Shown here in pieces: positions 41,956-51,214 of a DNA stretch of 64,000 bases (its first letter is position 1; every line of letters starts with the position of its first letter). A model generated the notes under the pieces. That model had not been told where the DNA came from, made no database searches, and saw only the letters and a list, made by a program, of their open reading frames with translations. Source of the DNA: Chitinophaga barathri (GTDB lineage Bacteria; Bacteroidota; Bacteroidia; Chitinophagales; Chitinophagaceae); assembly GCF_003807585.1 (NCBI RefSeq), contig NZ_RMBX01000002.1, positions 310,001 through 374,000 on the forward strand, given 5' to 3'. Position numbers and translations under genes: made by a program.

Positions 41956-42378
41956 CTAGGTTTTTTCGATATACTCCGCCAGCGTCAGCTCAAATTTTTT
42001 AAATACATTCAGTGCCTTTTCGGAAATAAACAGGCAACATTTATCGTATACGGAAATGTCGTCTTTCATTGGTGTGCCGGCAGGTTTCAACCAGTGAAAC
42101 TGCGGCAGCTCTTTGTCGCCATACAGCTCTTTGAACATTTCCGTGCGTACCACTTCCACCACATCAAAGGTAGCACCGGTAAGGCCCTCTTCTTCTATCG
42201 CTTTTTTAAGCCTGTCGGTAACAATGAATGTGCCGATACTTTCGACAATATCCGCACCCAGCCATCCGTCGAACTCAAACTTCAGCTTGCTGATCAGCTG
42301 CGGCCGGGCCTGGCGGTCGATAAATTCGCTGTCTGCAACATTACCCGGTACTTCGCCGTAGAAATAATAGAACTTCAT
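41956..42378 (-). CDS. Predicted cytoplasmic immunity protein for the nuclease toxin
   Basis: This 140-aa protein lacks a signal peptide, unlike all six other products of the unit. It has an alpha+beta character with FDGWLGADIVESIGTFIVTD (~33-52), LTGATFDVVEV (~64-74) and LPQFHWLKP (~87-95). This resembles Imm11/DUF1629-like or related immunity families found beside polymorphic toxins in Bacteroidota; the exact family is uncertain. It starts four bases after the stop of the nuclease-domain gene, the classic toxin-immunity order. Its expected role is to bind the nuclease domain and protect the producer. Assignment rests mainly on context and partial motif resemblance. Confidence 0.65.
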   Translation of the reverse strand: MKFYYFYGEVPGNVADSEFIDRQARPQLISKLKFEFDGWLGADIVESIGTFIVTDRLKKAIEEEGLTGATFDVVEVVRTEMFKELYGDKELPQFHWLKPAGTPMKDDISVYDKCCLFISEKALNVFKKFELTLAEYIEKT

Positions 42379-42382
42379 TGTG

Positions 42383-45031
42383 TTATCTTATTGGTGGGAA
42401 AAATTCGTTTCCATAAAGATCATCAATTTCCTTTGCTTTCTCCATAAACTGCGCCCTGGTAGGGTTCGGTGTATTTTCAATGAAACGGTTCCACTGTATC
42501 CTGATCCGGCTGAGGTGAAGATCAGAGTTCACTGTTTTGGGTATGCCCCTGAGATTTTCCAGTGAATTGATTTCCGCGGAAGTAAACAGGGTGGGGAAGT
42601 TTTTTAAAACCTGCTGCTCAATCGCGTGGTGCACCACGTAATCTTCTTTTACCAGTTCAGTGAATTCCTTGAAGAATGTGGCGCGGTAATCCGCGATAGT
42701 GGCGGCGCCCAGCTTCACGTCATCTGCAAGGTTCGCTACATAATGCAGGTATTTGGGACCGGTTCTGAAAGGCGTTACTGAAAGCACTTTCCACGCCAGC
42801 AATACTTGTTCGTTTCCTTCCACCAGCCCTTTAAAAGAGGCGCTGGCCTGAAGGTCCGCTTCCAGCAGGCGGAGCAGGTCATCTGAAAACTCACCCATCA
42901 GCGCCTGGATATTCCTGGGCAGCTGGCGTACGTGGCTCAGGTTCAGTGTACTCAGCCTTTGTTCAAACAGTTTCCATTCGGAAGGCTCAAACAGCTTTCT
43001 GATCTTTTTGGGAACATTGGCTATTTCTTTGGCCTTGGCGATGATTCTTTCCAACGTTGCCTTTTGTGAGAAGGTGAGCTTCACATCCGCCAGTGCCGCG
43101 TCTCCCCATTTTATCACATTCCGCGCAATACCTGGCAACTCAAAAGCAAGACGTGTAACGCCGTACGAGATATTCAGCGCATTCCAGGCCGTCAGGAAAT
43201 TGGGATGATGTTCCGAAAGATATTCACCAAATGCTTCGTTTATCACCAAGTCCGCCCCAAAAGCACCGATATCGATCGCCGCGATAATGATCCTCGCTGC
43301 TTTACCCGCCTCGATAGCGGCTTTCAGCTCTCCTACGCCCACCGCAAAAAGCGCAATGTTGATGGCGCCTTTTGTGAAGGTCATGATCTTTTTATTGTTC
43401 CCCTCATTAAAAAGGTAATAACAATAGATCGCCGGTAGTTTATAACGGTCACCGGCAAGGAATTTTCCGCCCCCGATGCTGAAATCTTTTTTAAAATCCA
43501 CCACCACATAGTCGTAGGGAGAGACTTTGAAATTGGACTGGTAATTAAAGTGAAAGTTCTTCCGCACTTTCAGCACCACCTTCCCGTCATCATCAAAATC
43601 CTTACTGTTCGCCGGCCCCCAGAACCCGCCATGAAACTGGATATAATGACGCCTGGCAAGCAGGTCTGTAAATGCATATTTTTCAGGTGGGTATTGATTT
43701 TCGATAAACCGCGCGATGTTTTCCACGAACTGACCGAACTCATCCCCGTCTATCTTGCTCACCAGCGTCTGCAACAGGCTTTCGCGACCCAGTTCTTTCA
43801 GCAGGCTGTCCTGGTCCTTGTCCGGCGTGTTGCTAATCAGTTCCAGCGCAAACTGTTCGCCGCCGTAACCTTCCATCTCAAAGGCACTGGCAAAAAGATT
43901 GTCTATATCCGCGAGATTGCCTTTATTGATCACTTTCAGCGCCTTTATGCGCGTAGCCACCGGCAGGTTGGCAAACCAGCCTGAAGGTTGCGGCGTATAC
44001 CTGTATTTGAGTAATATCCTTTCGGGATCTACTTCCGTTCCTACCAGGTCCAGCCATTTTTTATACGAGGCTTCATAGGCTTTGAGGCTGTTATAAAAAG
44101 ATTTAAAATCTTCATTGCTCCAGCCATTGCTTTCATCTTTTGCATCCTTCACATACTGGTCGTACAGCGTCTGCCCCATCTCGTTGATCTTGTTCGCTAT
44201 GATGGCCAGCATTTTTTCATCGTCCGCCACGCTGTAGTACTTATCGTAAAATTCCTTACCGGGTCCGGAGGTAGGTGGCTTTGCCAGCGCGTAAGTGGTA
44301 AGTCCGTTGCTGATAGCGTCCACGAACATGTTAGCCCTTTCTGGCCGGGTACGGCCGTTTACGGTCAGGATACCTTCACCTACGAGATCCTGCGCGGTTT
44401 TGCTGACGTCGTAACTGGTGCTGTTATATACCTCGTAATACCCGCTCTGCGGTTCGTCGAGATATACCCCGATGTACCGGATCCAGTTAAAGAGGATGGC
44501 GTCTTTTAATACGCCTCCCAGGCCATTCCTGATCTTTTGCCCGATAACCGTACTGTTTTCTTCCGCCAGCTGGCCGGGAGAGCCGTTCGTTTTCCGCTGC
44601 GACTTAAATACCGCTTCCAGTTTTTCATTCGGCCCCAGTTTGTTCTGAAGCATCAGCGGCACATTGTGGATAATGACCAGGTAAGGGGCAATGCCGGTGG
44701 TCTTTTTTATATCGGCGAGTTTTTTCTCCAATACGGGCACCTGGTCGCTAGCCACATACAATTCCTCCCCTCGTCCTTTCCCCTGGTGAAGGAAAGGTAC
44801 CGCGAACGGGAGTTCCGTCTGCGGGGCCATCAGTTCCGCCACGTCCAGGTAAATGATATATTGGTTGTTGCCGGACTGGCCGGTTGCATCGTTCAGTTGG
44901 TTCTGGCGGATGACAGCGCCAATCCTTGACACTGCGCCCTTCACAATACGGTCTTCCGGCATGCCGGCCGCGGCAGCCAGGGAGACAGTCATGAGCCAGC
45001 AAACTAGCAGGTATCTGGTTATTCGTTTCAT
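42383..45031 (-). CDS. Exported polymorphic toxin with C-terminal HNH/Endo VII-type nuclease domain
   Basis: This 882-aa protein has a signal peptide (MKRITRYLLVCWLMTVSLAAA). Residues ~25-530 are a unique region; a hydrophobic helical segment at ~540-600 (ALFAVGVGELKAAIEAG, IIIAAIDIGAFGADLVI) resembles pretoxin membrane-active regions. The last ~95 residues form an HNH/Endo VII superfamily domain of the AHH/LHH kind: VVHHAIEQQ with His-His 801-802, INSLENLRGIPKTVNSDLHL (N835, H839) and IQWNRF. Such domains are DNA/RNA-cutting warheads at the C-terminus of bacterial toxins. Its ATG overlaps the upstream gene's stop (ATGA) and the immunity-like gene follows after 4 bp. It has no T9SS tail, so export past the outer membrane would need a partner. 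Confidence 0.82.
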   Translation of the reverse strand: MKRITRYLLVCWLMTVSLAAAAGMPEDRIVKGAVSRIGAVIRQNQLNDATGQSGNNQYIIYLDVAELMAPQTELPFAVPFLHQGKGRGEELYVASDQVPVLEKKLADIKKTTGIAPYLVIIHNVPLMLQNKLGPNEKLEAVFKSQRKTNGSPGQLAEENSTVIGQKIRNGLGGVLKDAILFNWIRYIGVYLDEPQSGYYEVYNSTSYDVSKTAQDLVGEGILTVNGRTRPERANMFVDAISNGLTTYALAKPPTSGPGKEFYDKYYSVADDEKMLAIIANKINEMGQTLYDQYVKDAKDESNGWSNEDFKSFYNSLKAYEASYKKWLDLVGTEVDPERILLKYRYTPQPSGWFANLPVATRIKALKVINKGNLADIDNLFASAFEMEGYGGEQFALELISNTPDKDQDSLLKELGRESLLQTLVSKIDGDEFGQFVENIARFIENQYPPEKYAFTDLLARRHYIQFHGGFWGPANSKDFDDDGKVVLKVRKNFHFNYQSNFKVSPYDYVVVDFKKDFSIGGGKFLAGDRYKLPAIYCYYLFNEGNNKKIMTFTKGAINIALFAVGVGELKAAIEAGKAARIIIAAIDIGAFGADLVINEAFGEYLSEHHPNFLTAWNALNISYGVTRLAFELPGIARNVIKWGDAALADVKLTFSQKATLERIIAKAKEIANVPKKIRKLFEPSEWKLFEQRLSTLNLSHVRQLPRNIQALMGEFSDDLLRLLEADLQASASFKGLVEGNEQVLLAWKVLSVTPFRTGPKYLHYVANLADDVKLGAATIADYRATFFKEFTELVKEDYVVHHAIEQQVLKNFPTLFTSAEINSLENLRGIPKTVNSDLHLSRIRIQWNRFIENTPNPTRAQFMEKAKEIDDLYGNEFFPPIR

Positions 45032-47307
45032 GGCTTTTTATAAATATTTTCTTTCAAAGTCTTTTCTATCAGCGCGGCAATAGCAGCTGCCACATCATCC
45101 ACCATACTATCGTCTCCCTTGTTTTGCGCTTTCTGGCTGTTGTAATATTGCTGGAATGTTTCGTTCTGTATCCTGATGGCGTTTATCACGACGGATTGTA
45201 CGGATGCGTTGTCTTTTTCTTTGTCCAGCAGCTGCACAAGCCGGGCTTTGTTCAGCAGGTATTCTTCATGGAGATATTGCCTTGCCAGCCTGATCTCTTC
45301 CGTTTCCGGCGCGGGAGCTGAAGTTTCGGAGGTTATCAGTACCGGTTTGGAAACAGTACCTGTACCCGATCCGCCCGGTGAGCCGCCCATTTCGCTGATG
45401 ATCGCGGCCAGCATGGCATCCAATGCGCTGTTATATTCATTCAGTGCACGGTTGGTTTTGTTTTCCTGGTCGTTTAGTTTGTCGTCCGGGAAATCTTTCC
45501 TGAGCTTGCTGACGGATTTTTTATAAATGCCCAGCAGTTCCTTTGCAATGGCCGCCATTTCTTTCAGGTCGTTTTTGATCTTCTGCGTAATGTCTTTCAC
45601 ATCCTTCGCGATCTTTTCACCAAGAGCGGCTTTCTCTTCGGGTGTGAGGTTTTTATTGTCCAGCAGCTGTTTCGCTTCGGTGATCTTTGTTTCCAGTTCG
45701 GCCAGCTGTTCTTTTACGGCGGGTGAAAGGTCCGGCCAGTCCCGCATTTTTTTCACCGCATCCAGGATGCCCGCCAGATCCATGTTCTGGAGACTGGTAA
45801 GGTCTTGGTCCAGTAGGCTGTTGTTAATATTATCCAGCAGCTCTGTGAGGGTTTTGTTAAGCGTGGCGCTCACTTTGCCCGGGTCGTCCTGTTTGATCTG
45901 GATAATACCTTCGTACATCTTTTTATCCGTGTTGACATAAATATTGCTGAACGTAACGGTGAGCGAAGCAAATTCCAGGAACGGCACCAGCACTTCGCCT
46001 TCACCGCTGAAGCTGCCGCCCGCACCGGCTACGCGGCTGATCACTACTTTGAAGTCACCGGCGGTGATGGTATCTCCTTCCTGCAACTTCTCCAGGTTCT
46101 GCCGGTTGTTGATCACGGAAAGATCCACGGGTTTGCCGCATACAAAGTCCCCTTTCTGCACCTGTTCATCCGGCATCTTAAATGACTGCATGATGCTGTA
46201 ATCTCCGTATCCCCAGATACACTGGCCTTTTACCTGGTATTCATATGTCTTGCCCGGTTTCAGCCCTGTAATGGAGGCCTGGGGTACAAATGCGGTTTCT
46301 TCATACCAGGCGCTGCCGCCTTCTTCACGGTACCGTACCGTGAAGCCCTGCTGTTTAGGTGTGCCGCTCCAGGTGAGTTTCAGGCTGTTCCTGCCTGCAA
46401 AGGCCGCCACCACATCAAAAGGCACGCTGCATTTTTCGCCGTAGGTGAAACGCACCGCTTCGCTGAAACCATTGTTCACGAACATGTCTTTGCCTTCCGC
46501 TTCAACGGCCTGCACCTGTACCACGTAGTTGTTGCCGGGCGTAAGCATGGGCTCGCCCGCGCCATACACCAGCAGGGTCTGGTCTGTGATCGTTTCAAAC
46601 AGCGGGCGCGTGGTGCGCAGGGCATCGTTCGGATCACGGTTTGCAGGCACCAGTTCCACCAGCTTAAATTTATAGGCTACGCTGAACGCGGAGTTAAAAG
46701 ACGAAGTATGCCGCGGCATCCACTGGAACACTACGTTCTGCGGCTCCATGGCCTCCACTTTCTGATCCGCCAGCGGCATATTGATCACCGGGGGATAACT
46801 GAGGAAAGTGGAAATAATGGCGGTGCCCGCATTGGACACCACGTTGTTCCGCGTATAATCCAGCGCCTCCACGGTGAAGCGGTAAATGCCTTCAGGTAGT
46901 TTGCCTCCGTCGCGGGTGAACTTATTGAGGTCCAGCCCCTGGATCTGCAGGTTCTGCGGATTCAGGTAAGGCGCCAGGTCCGATCCGGAGATCATGATCA
47001 TCTCCCCGCCGTTCACGACGATGGGCGGTACGTAAAAATTATTTTTGCTTAGCAACGTCACGCCCAGGCCCTCTATCCTGAACCGCAGGCGTATTTTGTA
47101 GTTGGATTCCGTCAGGTCTTTCAGCAGCAGGTGCACCTGCATCCGCTGCAGGTCCGGCGCGCTGTAATCGCTCAGGTACAGGCTGTAGGGCGGGTTCAGC
47201 TGCATATTGGCCATCATCGGGTAATTGGTTTGCGCCAACAACCTTTGCGGCCAGCCACAGGCAAGTACCAGCAGGAGCAACAGGATATGTCTGATTCGTG
47301 GGTTCAC
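45028..47307 (-). CDS. Secreted protein with fibronectin-like domain and coiled-coil segment
   Basis: This 759-aa protein starts at a GTG (47305-47307) followed by a signal peptide (IRHILLLLLVLACGWPQRLL). Residues ~25-300 contain beta-rich domains (ANMQLNPPYSLYLSDYSAPD, VHLLLKDLTESNYKIRLRFR), similar in style to proteins annotated with TANFOR domains in Bacteroidota, though I cannot confirm that. One Fn3-like domain lies at ~310-390 (NSLKLTWSGTPKQQGFTVRY). A long helical, probably coiled-coil part spans ~490-640 (LAELETKITEAKQLLDNKNL). It is the gene before the toxin, with ATGA overlap, so it could carry or chaperone the toxin in the periplasm. Confidence 0.85.
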   Translation of the reverse strand: MNPRIRHILLLLLVLACGWPQRLLAQTNYPMMANMQLNPPYSLYLSDYSAPDLQRMQVHLLLKDLTESNYKIRLRFRIEGLGVTLLSKNNFYVPPIVVNGGEMIMISGSDLAPYLNPQNLQIQGLDLNKFTRDGGKLPEGIYRFTVEALDYTRNNVVSNAGTAIISTFLSYPPVINMPLADQKVEAMEPQNVVFQWMPRHTSSFNSAFSVAYKFKLVELVPANRDPNDALRTTRPLFETITDQTLLVYGAGEPMLTPGNNYVVQVQAVEAEGKDMFVNNGFSEAVRFTYGEKCSVPFDVVAAFAGRNSLKLTWSGTPKQQGFTVRYREEGGSAWYEETAFVPQASITGLKPGKTYEYQVKGQCIWGYGDYSIMQSFKMPDEQVQKGDFVCGKPVDLSVINNRQNLEKLQEGDTITAGDFKVVISRVAGAGGSFSGEGEVLVPFLEFASLTVTFSNIYVNTDKKMYEGIIQIKQDDPGKVSATLNKTLTELLDNINNSLLDQDLTSLQNMDLAGILDAVKKMRDWPDLSPAVKEQLAELETKITEAKQLLDNKNLTPEEKAALGEKIAKDVKDITQKIKNDLKEMAAIAKELLGIYKKSVSKLRKDFPDDKLNDQENKTNRALNEYNSALDAMLAAIISEMGGSPGGSGTGTVSKPVLITSETSAPAPETEEIRLARQYLHEEYLLNKARLVQLLDKEKDNASVQSVVINAIRIQNETFQQYYNSQKAQNKGDDSMVDDVAAAIAALIEKTLKENIYKKP

Positions 47308-47321
47308 AGGTAGGGTCCGGT

Positions 47322-49067
47322 TTAGAAATTATAATTGTATCCCAGCGTGGATGTGAGCTCGTTCATATTCCGGCTGTTGCCGCGGGTAACGGCCTGCCGG
47401 TTGATCATGGCTATGCTCAGATTGAAGCTGTGCGATTTTTTGACGGTATAGGCATTGGTGACGCGCGCGGTAAGCACTTTGTTCACGTTCTGCCCGTTGG
47501 CAAAACTCCCGTTCCACGACACGCTGCCCGAGCTGCGGAGTTTTTTGTCCAGGAAGGATTTGTTCGCGCCCAGCGTCGGCCCGAAAGTCGTGCTGCTCAG
47601 GTTTGCGGAGTTGTTACGGTTCGCGTTCAGGCCAAAATTGACGGACATATTCCTGGGCACCAACTGCACGCTGTACATCATATTCAGGTTGTAAAACGTT
47701 ACGCCCGTATTCTGTTTTACACCACCTTGCATGTCCGCGCTTTTCATCATGCTCACGTTCGTAGACAGCACCTGCGATTTGTCCTTTGTTCTTGAAATAT
47801 TGTAATTGGCGCTCAGGCTGGCGTTCTGGGATATCTGCGTGTAGTTGAGCGTGTCCAGGTTTTCGTAAGGCGTCACCTGGTTGATGTAGTCGAAGTCTGA
47901 GCGGATATTTACATACGCCTGGAAGTTGGAATAACTGAATGATAGATTGAGTTTCTTTGAAGCCACATAATTCAGGTTCAATGCGCCTACCCAGCGCCGC
48001 ATGGTGCTCAGTTTGTCGTTGTGCAGGTTGTTCCGTTGCACACCGCCGTTCACGTTTGCGGTGAGTTTTTGCTGAAGGGCCTGGAACTGGACGTTCGCCG
48101 TGATGTTCTCAAAATCGTTCGTGAAATAATATGCGCCGAGTGTTTTGTATTCCGGCGCTACCCATTCGTAACCCAGGCCTATCGCGTATCCGCGGCCGCT
48201 GTAGGAAATGCCCGTTTTGTATGCATGATACAAAGCGGTAGTACTGTTCTTTTGCAGCAGGCCAAGCGTGGGCACTTTCACAGAAGTACCGCTGTCTTTC
48301 ACTGCGCGGGTATCGCGGGTGAGCGTGCTCGTAGCTATTTCGCCGGTCACCAGCAGGCGGCCGAAAAGTTGTTTGCTGAAATTGAGGCCCAGCGCCAGGT
48401 TGTCCTGCGGCGTAAGCGTGTACCCTTCCGATAAAGGAGGGATGGAATTGGCTTCGTCCTTTGCGCGGAATATGATCAGGTCCAGGTTATCTTTTTTTGC
48501 TCCATAGGATACTTTCACACCATAACCCATCCGCTTGTAGGCCGGTTCTATGGAGCGGTTCAGCGTATCCGCCGCTACGCCTCTCTGCAGGCGGCCATAC
48601 ATCGCGCTCACTTTAAAATTGCCGGGCGGTGCAAGGTCCACGCCCACGCCGTTGAACATATGTCCGCCGAGCGTGTAACCGGAGAAATTCATGCTGGAAT
48701 AACCAAGGTGGCCCGTGATCCATTTATAGGTAGGCGTAAGGCCGTACTGGTTGAACGGCTGGCTGAAAGACACTCTTCCCTGGTTTGAATAAGAAAAGGA
48801 GAACGGTACGGACCAGCCGTATATGTCAAAGTTGATATTACCGTTGAGAAAAAAGTTGTAGGGGTCCCGGCGGCCTTCCTGGCCTGAAGCGAAGTACAGC
48901 ACCTGGTCCAGCCCGACACCGCCTGTCACCTTCACGGGCTGCGAGTTGCCGATGGCATCCAGCCGCTGTGCCTGCACAGTACCGGTTAACAGGAAAAATC
49001 CTGCTGTCAGCAAACAATTCCGGGCATAGATGTTAGTTAGGGTTCGTAGATATAGGAACAAATGCAC
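47322..49067 (-). CDS. Outer-membrane beta-barrel protein, first gene of the toxin unit
   Basis: This 581-aa protein starts at a GTG (49065-49067; an in-frame stop lies 10 bp upstream and no ATG is available before the signal peptide LLTAGFFLLTGTVQAQ). The rest alternates hydrophobic and polar residues with many aromatic strand ends (FSFSYSNQGRVSF, GISYSGRGYAIGLGYEW, LNLSFSYSNFQAYVNIRSDF) and ends in Phe (STLGYNYNF), the typical signature of an outer-membrane barrel. No plug or TonB box is visible. In gliding systems SprF/PorP-like barrels accompany SprB-like proteins; this gene may play such a role, but it is much longer than those (~300 aa). Confidence 0.85.
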   Translation of the reverse strand: MHLFLYLRTLTNIYARNCLLTAGFFLLTGTVQAQRLDAIGNSQPVKVTGGVGLDQVLYFASGQEGRRDPYNFFLNGNINFDIYGWSVPFSFSYSNQGRVSFSQPFNQYGLTPTYKWITGHLGYSSMNFSGYTLGGHMFNGVGVDLAPPGNFKVSAMYGRLQRGVAADTLNRSIEPAYKRMGYGVKVSYGAKKDNLDLIIFRAKDEANSIPPLSEGYTLTPQDNLALGLNFSKQLFGRLLVTGEIATSTLTRDTRAVKDSGTSVKVPTLGLLQKNSTTALYHAYKTGISYSGRGYAIGLGYEWVAPEYKTLGAYYFTNDFENITANVQFQALQQKLTANVNGGVQRNNLHNDKLSTMRRWVGALNLNYVASKKLNLSFSYSNFQAYVNIRSDFDYINQVTPYENLDTLNYTQISQNASLSANYNISRTKDKSQVLSTNVSMMKSADMQGGVKQNTGVTFYNLNMMYSVQLVPRNMSVNFGLNANRNNSANLSSTTFGPTLGANKSFLDKKLRSSGSVSWNGSFANGQNVNKVLTARVTNAYTVKKSHSFNLSIAMINRQAVTRGNSRNMNELTSTLGYNYNF

Positions 49068-49358
49068 AGGTTTTAGTTAACAATAGGTATAGGATACAGA
49101 TATATTCGGTCTCGGGTTTCTTTGCGCTATCGGCCTTTCTTCACAGCAATATTAAATGCAATTATAATATAATTTTAGAACAAATAACAAATATTCATAT
49201 TATCTGAAGGTTAAAGCCGGGCCGGTTTTGGGTAAAATATCATTTGAAACAGGGCCAGCAGCGTGGTTATGAGGGAGTTAAACCCTGCCGCCGGTTATGC
49301 ACACCTGTGCAAAACCGGAATGACGGCCGTTTTATGTAATTGCTTAATTTTGAAAGAT
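49068..49358. other. Divergent region between the toxin unit and rmuC
   Basis: The 291 AT-rich bases contain the leader of the seven-gene unit on the minus strand, with the motif CAATAGGTATAGGA (49081-49094) that recurs before the 1484-aa gene, and the rmuC promoter element near 49345. No clear TAnnTTTG was identified for the minus-strand unit. Confidence 0.45.
49345..49352 (+). promoter_or_regulatory. Putative -7 element of rmuC
   Basis: TAATTTTG matches TAnnTTTG and ends six bases before the rmuC ATG, implying an almost leaderless transcript. The -33 TTG is not obvious. Confidence 0.4.
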
Positions 49359-50720
49359 ATGAGCGTAACCCTCCTATCCGGACTGATCATCGGGCTGTTA
49401 GCAGGCGGCCTGGGCAGTTATCTTTTCCTCCGTAAATTTTTTGTACCCAGGCATGAGCTGTCCGCAAGGCTCAGCAGGCAGCAGGTAGACGAAGGATTTG
49501 TGGCCCGCGAGATGTACGACAACGCACTGTTCACCCTCAACCAGCGGGAACAGGACATCAAAGACAAAGAAGCGGAAGTCCGCACGCGGGATGTGCAGCT
49601 GGCCAGTCTCAGGAAAGAAATGGAGCAACTTTCCGGCATCGGGCTGGAATTAAAAAAGATACATGAATCCAACCGGCAGGAATTCATGAACCTGGCCAGT
49701 GATATCCTGCAGCAGAAAAGCAGGGACTTTGCGGATACGAACCGCACCGCCATGGAGCATATTCTTTCGCCGCTCAAAACCGATATCGGGCAGTTCCGCA
49801 AAACGATCGAAGACACGCGGAAAGAAGATATACAGGACCTTACTTCCCTCAAAAAAGAAATAGAATCCCTGCAGAAACTGAACTTCCAGCTGAGCGAAGA
49901 CGCGCAGCGGCTGGCCGGCGCATTGAAATCCGACGTGAAAGTGCAGGGCAACTGGGGAGAAGACCGTTTGAAGCTGATCCTCGAAGCGGAAGGTTTACAG
50001 AAATACATCGACTACACCAGCGAAGAAGTACACCGCGATACAGAAGAGGAACGCAACCGCCGTCCGGATTTTATACTCCGCCTGCCGGATGGCAAACACC
50101 TGGTGATAGACAGCAAAGTCTCCCTCAACGCCTACGTGGCCTATTTCAATGCCAGCGATCCCGAAGAAAAAAAGGCGCATCTCCGGCAACTGGTGCGCAA
50201 CATCACCGATCACATCGACGAACTGTCGGCACGCAACTATCAGCGCCTTGGCACACTCAATACACCGGACTTCGTGTTTATGTTCATGCACTTCGAATCC
50301 GCCCTCACGCTGGCCCTGAACGAAAACCCGGACATCTTCAACCGGGCGATGAAAAAAAAGATCGTGCTGATCACACCGTCTACGCTGGTTGCCACTTTCA
50401 AGATCGTGCGGCTGCTGTGGCAGAATGAAAACAGGGTGCGGAACGTGGAAGAGATATTCAGGCAATGCGGCATGTTGTACGATAAATTCATTCTTTTCCT
50501 CGAAGAAATGCAGCGCATCGGGCATAACCTCAAACAGGCGGGCAATGCCTACGAGGATGCCATGGAGCGGCTGAAAGACGGGAAAAGAAAAGGCGATACC
50601 ATCATCGGAAAATTTGAAATTATCCGGGAGCTGGATGCCAAAACCGGCAAACATCTTCCGAAGGAAATAGAAACAGAAATGGAAATCCGCTTCCCGCAAG
50701 CGCTTCCAGGAAAAGTATAA
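49359..50720 (+). CDS. rmuC: DNA recombination protein RmuC
   Basis: This 453-aa protein has an N-terminal membrane anchor (LLSGLIIGLLAGGLGSYLFL), a long coiled coil (~30-200, QREQDIKDKEAEVRTRDVQL) and the RmuC nuclease-like domain: GNWGEDRLKLILEAEGL, RPDFILRLPDGKHLVIDSK and ALNENPDIFNRAMKKKIVLI. RmuC limits inversions and recombination at short repeats in E. coli; a nuclease function is predicted. The ATG at 49359 puts the membrane helix first; the frame is open upstream but without support. It heads an operon with four further genes at gaps of 7, 1, 1 and 9 bp. Confidence 0.92.
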   Translation: MSVTLLSGLIIGLLAGGLGSYLFLRKFFVPRHELSARLSRQQVDEGFVAREMYDNALFTLNQREQDIKDKEAEVRTRDVQLASLRKEMEQLSGIGLELKKIHESNRQEFMNLASDILQQKSRDFADTNRTAMEHILSPLKTDIGQFRKTIEDTRKEDIQDLTSLKKEIESLQKLNFQLSEDAQRLAGALKSDVKVQGNWGEDRLKLILEAEGLQKYIDYTSEEVHRDTEEERNRRPDFILRLPDGKHLVIDSKVSLNAYVAYFNASDPEEKKAHLRQLVRNITDHIDELSARNYQRLGTLNTPDFVFMFMHFESALTLALNENPDIFNRAMKKKIVLITPSTLVATFKIVRLLWQNENRVRNVEEIFRQCGMLYDKFILFLEEMQRIGHNLKQAGNAYEDAMERLKDGKRKGDTIIGKFEIIRELDAKTGKHLPKEIETEMEIRFPQALPGKV

Positions 50721-50727
50721 AGGAGCC

Positions 50728-51213
50728 ATGATACAGATACAACCATTTAACCTTGCATTCACAGACGATGTGATTGCTTTAATCCTTCCTATCCAGCAGC
50801 TGGAGTTCAGCCTGCCCGTCACCATCGAACACCAGCCGGACCTGCTGAAGATACCAGACGTTTACCAGGCGGACGGCAAAGGCAATTTCTGGATCGCGCT
50901 GGACGGCGATAAAGTAGTAGGCACCATTGCGCTGATGGACATCGGCAACGAACAGGCCGGCTTGCGGAAAATGTTTGTAGACAAAAACTACCGCGGCCCG
51001 GAACATCGTATAGGTAAACGTTTGCTGGACACATTGATCAGCTGGGCGAAAGAAAAAGGTTTCAAAGACATTTACCTTGGCACCACGGAGGTCATGACCA
51101 CCGCCCATCGTTTTTACGAGAAGAACGGTTTTGTGGAAGTGGAAAGGGAGAACCTGCCCAATGAACGTTTCACTTCGCTGGTAGACAAAAAATTTTATCA
51201 CCTGGTTTTGTAA
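50728..51213 (+). CDS. GNAT family N-acetyltransferase
   Basis: This 161-aa cytoplasmic acetyltransferase has the core strand pattern FWIALDGDKVVGTIALMDIG (~54-73), the acetyl-CoA region LRKMFVDKNYRGPEHRIGKR (~78-97) and the C-terminal HRFYEKNGFVEVERENLP. The substrate is not evident. It is the second gene of the rmuC operon; the next gene starts one base after its stop. The P-loop reads RGPEHRIGKRLL, a variant of the usual RGxGxG, which may affect CoA binding. Confidence 0.88.
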   Translation: MIQIQPFNLAFTDDVIALILPIQQLEFSLPVTIEHQPDLLKIPDVYQADGKGNFWIALDGDKVVGTIALMDIGNEQAGLRKMFVDKNYRGPEHRIGKRLLDTLISWAKEKGFKDIYLGTTEVMTTAHRFYEKNGFVEVERENLPNERFTSLVDKKFYHLVL

Positions 51214-51214
51214 C

